From positions 3,410,001 to 3,474,000 of the forward strand of contig NZ_CP034570.1 of NCBI RefSeq assembly GCF_003970695.1: 64,000 bases of DNA, in the 5' to 3' direction. Of the stretch, positions 17,364 to 26,585 are shown piece by piece. The translations under genes were made by a program, and so were the position numbers. The notes beneath the pieces were generated by a model. It was not told the origin of the DNA. It saw nothing but the letters and a program-made list of their open reading frames with translations, and made no database searches. Each line of letters begins with the position of its first letter. Positions within the stretch are counted from its first letter, which is position 1. This DNA is from Maribacter sp. MJ134. Lineage in GTDB: Bacteria; Bacteroidota; Bacteroidia; Flavobacteriales; Flavobacteriaceae.

Positions 17364-18251
17364 CTAGGATTTCACTCTTTTGCTGGCCAAATAGACCCCT
17401 ATTAGGACCAAGGCGGCAGCCCCAACTTTGATAAGGGTGAGCGAGTCTTTTCCGGTAACCAAGGCAAAGATGATACCCACAATAGGTTGCACATAAATAA
17501 AAGCTCCGATGGTACTGGCTTTAAGCTCCGTCATTGCAAAGATGTTGAATAGATAAGTGCAAAATGTTGTACCGATGATAACAAAGGCGACCACACCGTA
17601 GGCCCAAAGGGGCATGGTAACCCAATCTATTTTTAAGAAATCAGCAAAAGTGATGGGAAAATTAATGATAACCGCAATCGTGAACAGCCATTTCATGAGT
17701 GTAAAGGGGTGGTATTTGGCGACCAATTTTTTGGCAACCACCAGATACGCGCCGTACGCCACGGCATTTAAGATGAACAGCATATTGCCCAGCGGTATAT
17801 TGGGTGCATCTTGCCGTATTTCTGCTCCAAAAAGAATTAGGGAAACGGCTCCTATAAAGCCTAGGAAAATACCCAAACCTTTGTTTATGGTAATGCGTTC
17901 TTTGAGTAAAAATGCGGATAGCACCACTACGGCGATAGGACTAATGGTAACTAAAACAGCACTATTTATAGGGGTGGAGAGTTGTAGGCCCTTAAAAAAG
18001 GATAACATATTTATGGCCATCCCAAGTACGGTCGCAAGCAATATTCTGCCCCAGTCTTTTTTGTCTATTTTTTCCTTAGGAGCAAAAAAGGAGATGCCCC
18101 AAAATAGTACCGCTGCGCCAACTACTCGTAAAAAGATAAAACCAAAAGGCGTCACATAATTGGGCATTACGCCTTTGGCCAAAGTGTGGTTAATGCCGTA
18201 GATGGTAGTAGCTCCTATAGCTGCTAAAAAAGCTAGTGTCCTTTTACTCAA
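17364..18251 (-). CDS. EamA/DMT-superfamily transporter
   Basis: A 295-residue integral membrane protein with about ten hydrophobic helices in two five-helix EamA halves, ending in the positively charged ASKRVKS. The first half starts LAFLAAIGATTIYGINHTLAK and carries the typical Pro/Gly-rich helix breaks; the second half contains QPIVGIIFALVTGKDSLTLIK, the conserved region of the repeat. Substrate unknown; family members export amino acids or metabolites. The start overlaps the stop of the ArsC-like gene by 4 bases, so the two are translationally coupled. Confidence 0.88.
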   Translation of the reverse strand: MSKRTLAFLAAIGATTIYGINHTLAKGVMPNYVTPFGFIFLRVVGAAVLFWGISFFAPKEKIDKKDWGRILLATVLGMAINMLSFFKGLQLSTPINSAVLVTISPIAVVVLSAFLLKERITINKGLGIFLGFIGAVSLILFGAEIRQDAPNIPLGNMLFILNAVAYGAYLVVAKKLVAKYHPFTLMKWLFTIAVIINFPITFADFLKIDWVTMPLWAYGVVAFVIIGTTFCTYLFNIFAMTELKASTIGAFIYVQPIVGIIFALVTGKDSLTLIKVGAAALVLIGVYLASKRVKS

Positions 18252-18601
18252 GAGAAAATGGCTTCTTTGGCCGCAGAGACGACTTTTTTACTATTTCCTA
18301 TAAAAATTTCCTCACCATTGACTAGTACGGGTCTCTTTAAAAAGGTGTACTGTTCCAAAATGAGATTTTTGTAATCGTCTTCACTTAAATTTTTATTGCC
18401 CAGACCTCTTTCCCTATAGAGCACTGCCCGTCTGCTAAAAAGAGATTCGTAGCTATCCGTTAATGCACGCATTTCCTCAAGCTGTGCCGTTGTTATAGGT
18501 TCTGCTTTAATATCCTGAAGCGTAAATCCGTCCAGGGGTTGTAGCTCTTTTATAATGCGCTGGCAGGTGTTGCAAGAACTTAAGTGGTATATTTTTTTCA
18601 T
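18248..18601 (-). CDS. ArsC/Spx-family thioredoxin-fold protein
   Basis: A 117-residue member of the ArsC-like branch of the thioredoxin fold. It has the N-terminal C10-N-T-C13 pair after the first strand and the family signature FLKRPVLVNGEEIFIG near 88-103, whose Arg-Pro is shared with ArsC, Spx and YffB. Bacteroidota copies are usually annotated as arsenate reductase-like with no proof of arsenate reduction; no ars genes occur here. It is the first gene of a two-gene operon with the EamA transporter (4-base overlap). Confidence 0.83.
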   Translation of the reverse strand: MKKIYHLSSCNTCQRIIKELQPLDGFTLQDIKAEPITTAQLEEMRALTDSYESLFSRRAVLYRERGLGNKNLSEDDYKNLILEQYTFLKRPVLVNGEEIFIGNSKKVVSAAKEAIFS

Positions 18602-18686
18602 GGGAGATGCTTAAAATTCACCTTGCAAAGAAACTCAAATAATAGGATTTGTGCTACTTTTAGGGCTCATTAAAAAAACAAACCCT

Positions 18687-19142
18687 TTGAAGAATCAATT
18701 GGAAATCACCCTGCAAAACCGTAAAAATTTACATGCTATTTTAGAACAGACCCCTAAGGAAGACCTTCTGAAAATACCCCAGGGATTTCGTAATAATATC
18801 TGGTGGAACATAGCCCACGTGGTGGTGACCCAGCAAATTTTAGTGTATAAGTTAAGCGGACTGCAGATGCGGGTACCAGAAGCATTGGTAGACAAATTTA
18901 AAAAAGGTACTGTGCCAGATGGTACCGCAACCGATGCCGAAATGAAGATGGTGGCAGATTTCTTACTTTCAACGATAACCTGGACCAAAGAAGATTACGA
19001 AGCGGGACTTTTCAAAAATTTCAATGAATACACTACCAGTGCAAAAGTAACCTTACGCAATGTGCAGGATGCGGCCGACTTTAATTTATTCCATGAAGGT
19101 ATTCACCTTGGTTCTATTTTCGCACTCAGAAAAATGCTCTAA
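18687..19142 (+). CDS. DinB-like four-helix metalloprotein
   Basis: A DinB/YfiT-superfamily protein. The open frame begins with GTG at 18651, but homologues start near (M)KNQLEITLQNRKNL, which here is encoded from TTG at 18687; no ATG is available until far inside the domain, so a TTG start is proposed. The conserved first metal-ligand His lies in NIWWNIAHVVVTQQ and the last in NLFHEGIHLGSIFALRKML, the two signatures of the family. The molecular role is unknown; relatives are thiol transferases or are induced by DNA damage. It is divergent from the ArsC-like operon and convergent (2-base gap) with the next gene. Confidence 0.8.
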   Translation: MKNQLEITLQNRKNLHAILEQTPKEDLLKIPQGFRNNIWWNIAHVVVTQQILVYKLSGLQMRVPEALVDKFKKGTVPDGTATDAEMKMVADFLLSTITWTKEDYEAGLFKNFNEYTTSAKVTLRNVQDAADFNLFHEGIHLGSIFALRKML

Positions 19143-19144
19143 GC

Positions 19145-19894
19145 TTAACGCACTTGTTTTACCGGTACCTGCATAAATTTTTCTATTTCGAGGTAGGGAA
19201 TGGTAAGGGTTATGGGTCCGTCCGCATAGGAGGCCACCTCATACTGTTCATAAAAGAGTTGTAATCCGTTTTGGGTATACCCGATGTTCTGAGGTAAATA
19301 AAAGGAATCCCCTTCAAACATGAATCCAGTGCTGTTTATGGGGTCTGTTTCCGGAATTTGTTCCCGTAATCTGAATTTTTCTTCGGCGAAATCTTGAAAT
19401 GCATCCATGTCTTTGAAGAGTTCGGATCGCTCCAATTCTTGACCTTTCTTCTTATCAAAATTCAAAAAGCGACTGGTGCTATAGCCATGGGCGCCACCCG
19501 TAAATAAATAGGAATCTAACTTAATGGTCAGGATATTTTCGTCCTCATAGGTAAGGTTTCCTTCTATTTTGGCCTCCCAAGTGGTAGATTCGTCGGTATA
19601 TTTTTCTTTCAAGTCATAATAAGCCGCACTAAAGGAGCTTATTGCATTTTCTATGGTTGAGGCCGCTGTCTCCTCGTCAAAATTTAAGATAGCGATCACT
19701 TCTTCCCGCAAAGCGGTATTAACACTATTATCAATTTTGGTTTTGCCCAAAGCTGTAGGAATGGAAACCTGGATTACGGGACAATCCGAGCATTCGTTCC
19801 CCGTAATGGAAGTAGGTTCTAAGGTAAGTCTGTGGTCTTTTTTACAACCAAAGGAAAGTAATAGTACAGAAAGGCAAATGATTCGGGTTTTCAT
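19145..19894 (-). CDS. DUF3298/DUF4163 lipoprotein
   Basis: A 249-residue lipoprotein with signal peptide MKTRIICLSVLLLSFGC (lipobox Cys17). The N-terminal half matches DUF4163 (paired strands, NLTYEDENILTIKLDSYLFTGGAHGYS) and the C-terminal half matches DUF3298 (GFMFEGDSFYLPQNIGYTQNGLQLFYEQYEVASYADGP in parts). The same pair of domains forms the extracytoplasmic part of RsiV-type anti-sigma factors, where it can bind lysozyme, but this protein has no cytoplasmic anti-sigma domain. The function here is unknown. It is divergent from the cystathionine synthase gene. Confidence 0.82.
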   Translation of the reverse strand: MKTRIICLSVLLLSFGCKKDHRLTLEPTSITGNECSDCPVIQVSIPTALGKTKIDNSVNTALREEVIAILNFDEETAASTIENAISSFSAAYYDLKEKYTDESTTWEAKIEGNLTYEDENILTIKLDSYLFTGGAHGYSTSRFLNFDKKKGQELERSELFKDMDAFQDFAEEKFRLREQIPETDPINSTGFMFEGDSFYLPQNIGYTQNGLQLFYEQYEVASYADGPITLTIPYLEIEKFMQVPVKQVR

Positions 19895-19930
19895 GGGGCA
19901 TAGCTCATTTAGGACAAAAGTACAGCTTCA

Positions 19931-19961
19931 TTGTATTCTCCAAAAGATAACGATACATTTG
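19931..19961 (+). promoter_or_regulatory. Bacteroidota-type promoter of the trans-sulfuration gene
   Basis: The -7 element TACATTTG (19954-19961) matches TAnnTTTG. A TTG at 19931-19933 is 20 bases upstream, in the normal 17-23 range. Transcription would start about 19966-19968, giving a very short leader before the ATG at 19980. Confidence 0.75.
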
Positions 19962-19979
19962 TAAGGATAATATAGGACG

Positions 19980-21134
19980 ATGGGTGAAAAAAGATTAAAA
20001 TTCAACAGTAAAACCATTCATGGTGGGCAACAGCCCGATAAAGCCTATGGGTCGGTTATGCCGCCTATCTATCAAACTTCCACCTACGCCCAATCCACTC
20101 CGGGAGGTCATAGGGGCTATGCGTATTCTAGAAGTGCCAACCCAACACGTACGGCATTAGAGAATTCCTTGGCCAGTATAGAAAATGGAAATTATGGCCT
20201 AGCGTTCGGAAGCGGTCTAGCGGCCATTGATGCCGTTATCAAACTATTGAGTCCCGGAGACGAGGTGGTGTCCACTAATGATATATATGGGGGTAGTTAC
20301 CGATTGTTTAAAAAGATTTTTGAAAAATTCGGCATTAAGTTCCATTTCATTGGGATGCAAAACGCCGAGAAAATTGAGGATTCTATTAACGATAAAACGA
20401 GGTTGATATGGGTAGAAACACCTACGAATCCCATGATGAACGTTATAGATATTAAGGCCGCAGCGCAGTTGGCAAAAAAGTACGACCTTCTTTTGGCGGT
20501 TGACAATACCTTTGCCACACCCTACTTACAGACCCCGTTGGATTTGGGTGCGGATATTGTGATGCATTCCGCTACCAAATACCTAGGAGGACACAGTGAC
20601 GTGGTGGTAGGAGCTTTGGTCGTAAAAGACAAGAACCTCGCAGACAAACTCTATTTCATACAGAATGCGAGTGGTGCCGTATGCGGCCCTATGGATAGCT
20701 TTTTAGTATTACGTGGTATAAAGACATTGCATGTTCGCATGCAAAGGCATTGCGAAAACGGGAAAGCTATTGCGGAATACTTGACCAATAATCCTAAGAT
20801 TGAAAAAGTATATTGGCCCGGATTTGAGGACCATCCCAACCATGATGTGGCAAAAAGCCAAATGACCGATTTTGGGGGTATGATTTCTTTTGTACCCAAG
20901 GGGAGTAGTTACGAAGACGCCGTAAAAATTGTAGAGAGTCTTAAAGTATTTACATTGGCGGAATCCTTGGGCGGTGTGGAAAGTTTGGCAGGTCACCCTG
21001 CGAGTATGACTCATGCCAGTATACCGAAGGAGGAGCGAGAAAAGAGTGGCGTCGTAGATGCTTTGATACGTTTAAGTGTAGGGATTGAGGACGTAGATGA
21101 TCTAATTGCAGATTTAGAACAGGCAATAGGATAA
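19980..21134 (+). CDS. Cystathionine gamma-synthase or gamma-lyase (PLP trans-sulfuration enzyme)
   Basis: A cytoplasmic PLP enzyme of 384 residues, fold type I, Cys/Met metabolism family. Visible hallmarks are the phosphate-binding YSRSANPTR at 49-57, the cofactor ring-stacking region SGLAAIDAV, VETPTNP, the Asp of VDNTFATP (174-181) and the Schiff-base Lys200 in HSATKYLGGHSD. The C-terminus ends with SVGIEDVDDLIADLEQA, as in MetB and MetC-type enzymes. It links cysteine and homocysteine synthesis through cystathionine. Gamma-synthase versus gamma-lyase activity cannot be told from sequence alone. It is a single gene with its own promoter. Confidence 0.87.
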   Translation: MGEKRLKFNSKTIHGGQQPDKAYGSVMPPIYQTSTYAQSTPGGHRGYAYSRSANPTRTALENSLASIENGNYGLAFGSGLAAIDAVIKLLSPGDEVVSTNDIYGGSYRLFKKIFEKFGIKFHFIGMQNAEKIEDSINDKTRLIWVETPTNPMMNVIDIKAAAQLAKKYDLLLAVDNTFATPYLQTPLDLGADIVMHSATKYLGGHSDVVVGALVVKDKNLADKLYFIQNASGAVCGPMDSFLVLRGIKTLHVRMQRHCENGKAIAEYLTNNPKIEKVYWPGFEDHPNHDVAKSQMTDFGGMISFVPKGSSYEDAVKIVESLKVFTLAESLGGVESLAGHPASMTHASIPKEEREKSGVVDALIRLSVGIEDVDDLIADLEQAIG

Positions 21135-21136
21135 TA

Positions 21137-21178
21137 AAGCACTTTCCGCACCAATCCTATGGAAAGTTTAGCTTTTAT
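21137..21178 (+). terminator. Possible terminator after the trans-sulfuration gene
   Basis: AAAGC-ACTTTCC (21137-21148) can pair with GGAAAGT (21162-21168) and, past a bulge, GCTTTT (21172-21177). The loop is 13 bases and the T run is short, so this is only a moderate candidate. Confidence 0.45.
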
Positions 21179-21261
21179 GCAGAGAAATTAAATTAATGCC
21201 ATTAAAACAATAATTTTTAGTGAATTGTAAAAAATTAGGACTTCAAATTATAATAATAGCA

Positions 21262-21269
21262 TAATTTTG
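21262..21269 (+). promoter_or_regulatory. TAnnTTTG -7 element of gdhA
   Basis: TAATTTTG at 21262-21269 matches the bacteroidotal -7 consensus. No clear TTG at the -33 distance is present. The predicted transcript start near 21275 leaves a leader of about 40 bases before the gdhA ATG. Confidence 0.6.
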
Positions 21270-21292
21270 TCGATATATTTAGAATTCACTAA

Positions 21293-22660
<1,368 letters not shown>

Positions 22661-22687
22661 AAGACTTATAATTAGAAGCATAAAGAA

Positions 22688-22720
22688 CTGTAAGTGCCAC
22701 ATGGTACTTACAGTTTTTTT
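22688..22720 (+). terminator. Rho-independent terminator of gdhA
   Basis: CTGTAAGTGCCA (22688-22699) pairs with TGGTACTTACAG (22702-22713) with a single G-T wobble, giving a 12-bp stem and a two-base apparent loop (four in practice), followed by seven T (22714-22720). Confidence 0.9.
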
Positions 22721-22768
22721 ATGGGTAAACTGGTCATTGATAGACTCGTATTTCGCAGTTTTTCAGGT

Positions 22769-22776
22769 TATCTTTG
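22769..22776 (+). promoter_or_regulatory. TAnnTTTG -7 element of recO
   Basis: TATCTTTG at 22769-22776 is a perfect -7 match. It lies 20 bases before the ATG at 22796 and downstream of the more 5' in-frame ATG at 22694, which itself lies inside the gdhA terminator. This decides the recO start. No -33 TTG at the right distance was seen. Confidence 0.68.
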
Positions 22777-22795
22777 TATAAACCAACCAGCGCAG

Positions 22796-23515
22796 ATGCA
22801 AGTGACCACCAAGGCCGTAATACTTACTTCCTTGAAATATGGGGATACAAGCCTTATCATAAAGGCCTTTACCCTTTCCGATGGTTTAAAGACATATCTG
22901 CTAAAGGGAATTCTATCAGCTAAAAAAGGAAAAATGCGGGCAGCGCTATTTCAGCCATTGACGCAATTGGAATTAGTAGCTAACCACCGCAACAAGGGCA
23001 CTTTGGAAAGTATACGGGAAGCCAAGGTAAGCTACCATTACCAGACACTACATACCCATATCGCTAAAAATGCATTGACCTTATTTCTGGCCGAAATGTT
23101 GAGTAACAGCATACATGAGGAAGAACAAAACGCCCCGCTTTTCCATTTTTTAGAGGCATCGCTACAATGGTTGGATATACATGAAGAAATCGCCAACTTT
23201 CATCTGTACTTTTTAATCGTATTAACGAAGTATTTAGGATTCTACCCCGACACGAATAATATAGAGGCATCCTATTTTGATTTACTAGAAGGGGAGTTTA
23301 TAGTCAGTCCGTCTTTGAATCCAATAATTCAAGGGGAAAATTTAATCTACTTCAAGGAGTTCTTAGGCATAAATTTTGATGCAATACATTCGGTTAAGAT
23401 GAGAAAGGCAAATCGGCAAGAATTGCTAAAATCCCTTGTCCTCTATTTTGAATTACATTTGCAAGGTTTTAGAAAGCCTAAATCTCTTGCGATATTAAAT
23501 GAAGTCTTCAATTAG
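22796..23515 (+). CDS. recO: DNA repair protein RecO
   Basis: Recombination mediator of the RecFOR pathway that binds single-stranded DNA and helps load RecA. The chosen start gives MQVTTKAVILTSLKYGDTSL, the usual N-terminal OB-fold beginning; the open frame extends 34 codons upstream, but that part overlaps the gdhA terminator and the promoter. The protein is 239 residues, normal for RecO. The OB domain covers about 1-80, followed by the helical domain (TLFLAEMLSNSIHEEEQNAPLF). The Cys4 zinc motif of some RecO proteins is absent, as often in Bacteroidota. The following TonB receptor begins 1 base after the stop. Confidence 0.92.
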   Translation: MQVTTKAVILTSLKYGDTSLIIKAFTLSDGLKTYLLKGILSAKKGKMRAALFQPLTQLELVANHRNKGTLESIREAKVSYHYQTLHTHIAKNALTLFLAEMLSNSIHEEEQNAPLFHFLEASLQWLDIHEEIANFHLYFLIVLTKYLGFYPDTNNIEASYFDLLEGEFIVSPSLNPIIQGENLIYFKEFLGINFDAIHSVKMRKANRQELLKSLVLYFELHLQGFRKPKSLAILNEVFN

Positions 23516-23516
23516 T

Positions 23517-25928
23517 ATGCATAGAATAGTTCTCGTTGGTCTGCTGCTTTTTGTATGTTCATTACGGGCCCAACAGGTTATTGTTTTAGATGCGGATACC
23601 AAGGAACCAATTTCTAACGTAGCGGTCTTTAACTCTGATAAATCTAAAATAGCTTTGACCGGTTTTGATGGTTATTTTGACCTTTCATTGTTTTCTGTAA
23701 GAGACCGTATTAGCTTAAAACATATGAGCTATGAACTCCGTAAAACTTCAAAATCCCTAATAAAAAACCAGGGAAACAAGGTTTTTCTTATCATGAAACC
23801 GGAGCAGCTAGATGAAGTTGTACTTTCCGTATCCAAATGGGAACAACAAAAAAAGGATATCCCCAATAAAATTGTTTCCATAGACGCTAGGTCTATTGCT
23901 TTTGGGGCTCCGCAAACGGCTGCCGATCTCCTGCAAAATAGCGGAAAAGTATTTGTTCAAAAGAGTCAGTTGGGTGGAGGCAGCCCAATGATCAGAGGTT
24001 TTTCTACCAATAGACTTGTACTTTCTGTAGATGGCGTTCGGATGAACAATGCCATCTTTAGGGGAGGAAATCTGCAGAACGTCATATCCATAGATCCTTT
24101 TTCCGTGAAAAATACGGAGATTATTTTTGGGCCTGGCTCTGTAATTTATGGTAGTGATGCCATAGGAGGGGTTATGAATTTTTATACCAAAAAGCCCTTG
24201 TTGCACCAAAAGGATAGTTTGCTCGTTACTGGGAACGTTAATTATCGATTTGCATCGGCGAGTAATGAAAATACGATGCATGCCGATGTGAGCTTGGGAA
24301 AGAAAAAATGGGCAGCCCTTACGAGTATTACCTATAACAACTTTCAGGATTTGGTCATGGGGGCCCACGGTCCGGATTCTTATCTAAGAAATCAATTTGT
24401 AAGAACGGTAAACGGGGAAGATACTTTGGTAGATAATCCAAATCCTAGAAAACAAGTCTCTACAGGGTACGATCAAATAAATCTGATGCAGAAGATTTTG
24501 TTTAAGCCCAATGCGAATTGGGATTTGAATTTAGGGGCGTATTTTTCTGAAACTTCGAGCTATTCCAGGTATGATCGCTTAATACGTCCTTCTAGTGATG
24601 GAGATGGGTTGCGCTCGGCGGAGTGGTTCTACGGTCCTCAAAAATGGTTTATGGGTAATCTTCAAATCAATAGAAAGGGGAACGGTAAGTTTTACGACGG
24701 ACTTAAAATAACTACAGCTTACCAACATTTTGAAGAAAGCCGGAACAACAGAAATTTTCAAGATATCATTTTAAACAAGACTAGGGAAAAAGTAGATGCC
24801 CTTAACATGAACATTGATTTTGAAAATCGAAAAATGGGAAATTTTCGTCTGTATTATGGCAGCGAATTCATTTTCAATAAAGTCTATTCCAACGGTACGG
24901 ATGTAAATATAGAAACCAATGCAACCAGTAACGCACCCTCAAGATATCCAAATGGTGCTACTTGGAAAAGTTTGGCGGGCTACGCGAATGGAGAGTATAA
25001 AACAAAGCCCAATTTCACCTTACTATCCGGATTGCGATATAGTCACGTATGGATAAATGCAGCTTTTGACCAGACCTTTTATCAATTTCCTTTTGAGGAC
25101 GCAAATCTAAGCACAGGTGCCTTAACGGGAAGCTTAGGGTTTAGCTGGTTTCCAAAGGCGGATTTGCAGGTGACATTTAATGGGTCTACGGGTTTTAGGG
25201 CTCCTAATATAGATGATGTAGGTAAAATTTTTGACTCCGAGCCAGGTTCCGTGGTGGTCCCCAATCCAGAATTGGAACCGGAATATGCCTATAATGTGGA
25301 GCTAGGAATCCGAAAGAACTTTAAGGATAAGATTGTTTTCAAAGGGGCTACCTTTTACACCTATCTGGTAGATGCTTTAGTCCGGAGGGATTTTAGTTTT
25401 AACGGGCTATCGGAAATACAATATGCGGGAGAACTGAGCAATGTACAGGCCATACAGAATGCGGCTAAAGCGTATGTATATGGATTTGAGTTTGGGTTAG
25501 ATGCCTTCTTAACGGAACAATGGTCTTTGTCTTCCAATCTTACCATCACAGAAGGCATTGAAGAAGAAGCGGACGGCACGGATAGTCCGGCGAGACATGC
25601 AGCACCCACATTTGGAGATTTTCATGTCATCTGGAAAAATCAAAAGTTGAAGGCCGATTTTTTCCTGAACTATAACGGGGAAATTCCCTTTGACGATTTA
25701 GCGGTGTCCGAACGTTCCAAGGAGTTTATTTACAAGCTTGATGAAGATGGTGACCCGTATTCCCCATCATGGTACACTTTAAATTTTAGGTCGCAATATG
25801 ACTTTAGCGGTCGATTTAAAGCGTCACTGAACTTGGAAAATATTACGAACCAAAGGTATAGAACCTACTCTTCGGGGATTGCAGCACCCGGAACTAACTT
25901 AATTCTTGGGATAGGGTATCATTTCTAA
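23517..25928 (+). CDS. TonB-dependent outer membrane receptor, hemoglobin/transferrin/lactoferrin type
   Basis: Outer membrane transporter of 803 residues. The ATG at 23517, one base after recO, starts a clean signal peptide (MHRIVLVGLLLFVCSLRAQ); the frame is open 6 codons further into recO. A carboxypeptidase-regulatory-like domain (about 20-100) precedes the plug (about 100-230), with the conserved block GGGSPMIRGFSTNRLVLSVD and GPGSVIYGSDAIGGVMNFYT, each typical of the heme/hemoglobin and TIGR01785-like receptors. A 22-strand barrel ends in the aromatic IGYHF. The heme substrate is an inference from similarity; no hmuY or heme oxygenase gene is next to it. It may be co-transcribed with recO and ends at a strong bidirectional terminator. 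Confidence 0.9.
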   Translation: MHRIVLVGLLLFVCSLRAQQVIVLDADTKEPISNVAVFNSDKSKIALTGFDGYFDLSLFSVRDRISLKHMSYELRKTSKSLIKNQGNKVFLIMKPEQLDEVVLSVSKWEQQKKDIPNKIVSIDARSIAFGAPQTAADLLQNSGKVFVQKSQLGGGSPMIRGFSTNRLVLSVDGVRMNNAIFRGGNLQNVISIDPFSVKNTEIIFGPGSVIYGSDAIGGVMNFYTKKPLLHQKDSLLVTGNVNYRFASASNENTMHADVSLGKKKWAALTSITYNNFQDLVMGAHGPDSYLRNQFVRTVNGEDTLVDNPNPRKQVSTGYDQINLMQKILFKPNANWDLNLGAYFSETSSYSRYDRLIRPSSDGDGLRSAEWFYGPQKWFMGNLQINRKGNGKFYDGLKITTAYQHFEESRNNRNFQDIILNKTREKVDALNMNIDFENRKMGNFRLYYGSEFIFNKVYSNGTDVNIETNATSNAPSRYPNGATWKSLAGYANGEYKTKPNFTLLSGLRYSHVWINAAFDQTFYQFPFEDANLSTGALTGSLGFSWFPKADLQVTFNGSTGFRAPNIDDVGKIFDSEPGSVVVPNPELEPEYAYNVELGIRKNFKDKIVFKGATFYTYLVDALVRRDFSFNGLSEIQYAGELSNVQAIQNAAKAYVYGFEFGLDAFLTEQWSLSSNLTITEGIEEEADGTDSPARHAAPTFGDFHVIWKNQKLKADFFLNYNGEIPFDDLAVSERSKEFIYKLDEDGDPYSPSWYTLNFRSQYDFSGRFKASLNLENITNQRYRTYSSGIAAPGTNLILGIGYHF

Positions 25929-25931
25929 ACG

Positions 25932-25963
25932 AAAAAAGGCCCGATACTATCGGGCCTTTTTTT
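25932..25963. terminator. Bidirectional terminator between convergent genes
   Basis: GGCCCGATA (25938-25946) and TATCGGGCC (25949-25957) form a perfect 9-bp stem with a 2-base spacer. A run of A lies on the left (25932-25937) and seven or more T on the right (25957-25963), so it can stop both the TonB receptor (plus) and the Ala-rich lipoprotein transcript (minus). Confidence 0.9.
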
Positions 25964-25981
25964 GATTATTTAAAACGCTAG

Positions 25982-26401
25982 TTAGTTTTTAACCGCGTCT
26001 TTAACTTCTTTAGCCTTTGCAGCAGTTTTATCCGCAGCATCTTTGGCGGCGTTCTCAACGTCTGTTCCAACTTCTTTGGCTTTGTCCATGGCGTCATTGC
26101 CAACTTCCTTAGCCTTGTCCATTGCTTCTGAACCTGCCTCTTTTGCAGAGTCCATAGCGTCACCAGCAGCTTCTGTAGCGCCATCTAAAGCTTCGCCAGT
26201 TGCATCAACTGCATTATCTACTGCTTCACCAGCAGCATCCATAGCATCTTCACCGACCTCTTTTAAATCTTCACCTGCTTCTTCAACAGCTTCACCTGCC
26301 TGCTCGGCAGCCTCTTTGGCTTTATCCGCAGTTTCTCTACAAGAAACGAAAGAGATACTTAAAGCCAACATTAATACTGAACCTAAAATTGCTTTTTTCA
26401 T
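25982..26401 (-). CDS. Ala/Glu/Lys-rich repetitive lipoprotein
   Basis: A 139-residue protein with a lipoprotein signal (MKKAILGSVLMLALSISFVSC). The rest is a low-complexity amphipathic helix of about 11-residue periodicity built from AxDxAxEAxxxAxDxAKE-like units (DAMDSAKEAG, EAMDKAKEVG, DAMDKAKEVG). This resembles YtxH or LEA-like stress proteins and entericidin-type small lipoproteins in composition, without clear homology. It is likely a periplasmic or surface helix anchored by lipid. Compositional bias makes any function assignment unsafe. It has the shared terminator downstream. Confidence 0.75.
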   Translation of the reverse strand: MKKAILGSVLMLALSISFVSCRETADKAKEAAEQAGEAVEEAGEDLKEVGEDAMDAAGEAVDNAVDATGEALDGATEAAGDAMDSAKEAGSEAMDKAKEVGNDAMDKAKEVGTDVENAAKDAADKTAAKAKEVKDAVKN

Positions 26402-26544
26402 TGTGTTAATTTTTAGTGTTTATTTATGCAAACATATACGGTTAAAATCGCTTTCTGGACGTTTTAATGTTTTTTATTTCCGCTATCGTCATGATGTGGC
26501 CGATTTCATTGGGATAATAGGGGTCTCATTAAATCAAAATTTTA

Positions 26545-26552
26545 TAATTTTG
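26545..26552 (+). promoter_or_regulatory. TAnnTTTG -7 element of the ileS operon
   Basis: TAATTTTG at 26545-26552 matches the -7 consensus and lies 34 bases before the ileS ATG. No clear T-box or other leader structure fits in the remaining leader. Confidence 0.62.
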
Positions 26553-26585
26553 CAGCCTTAAAACCCAGTACCATAAGTATTTCGT

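Noticed and set aside
22694-22795. N-terminal extension of RecO
   Set aside because: It overlaps the gdhA terminator and the -7 element at 22769-22776; the family start is at 22796.
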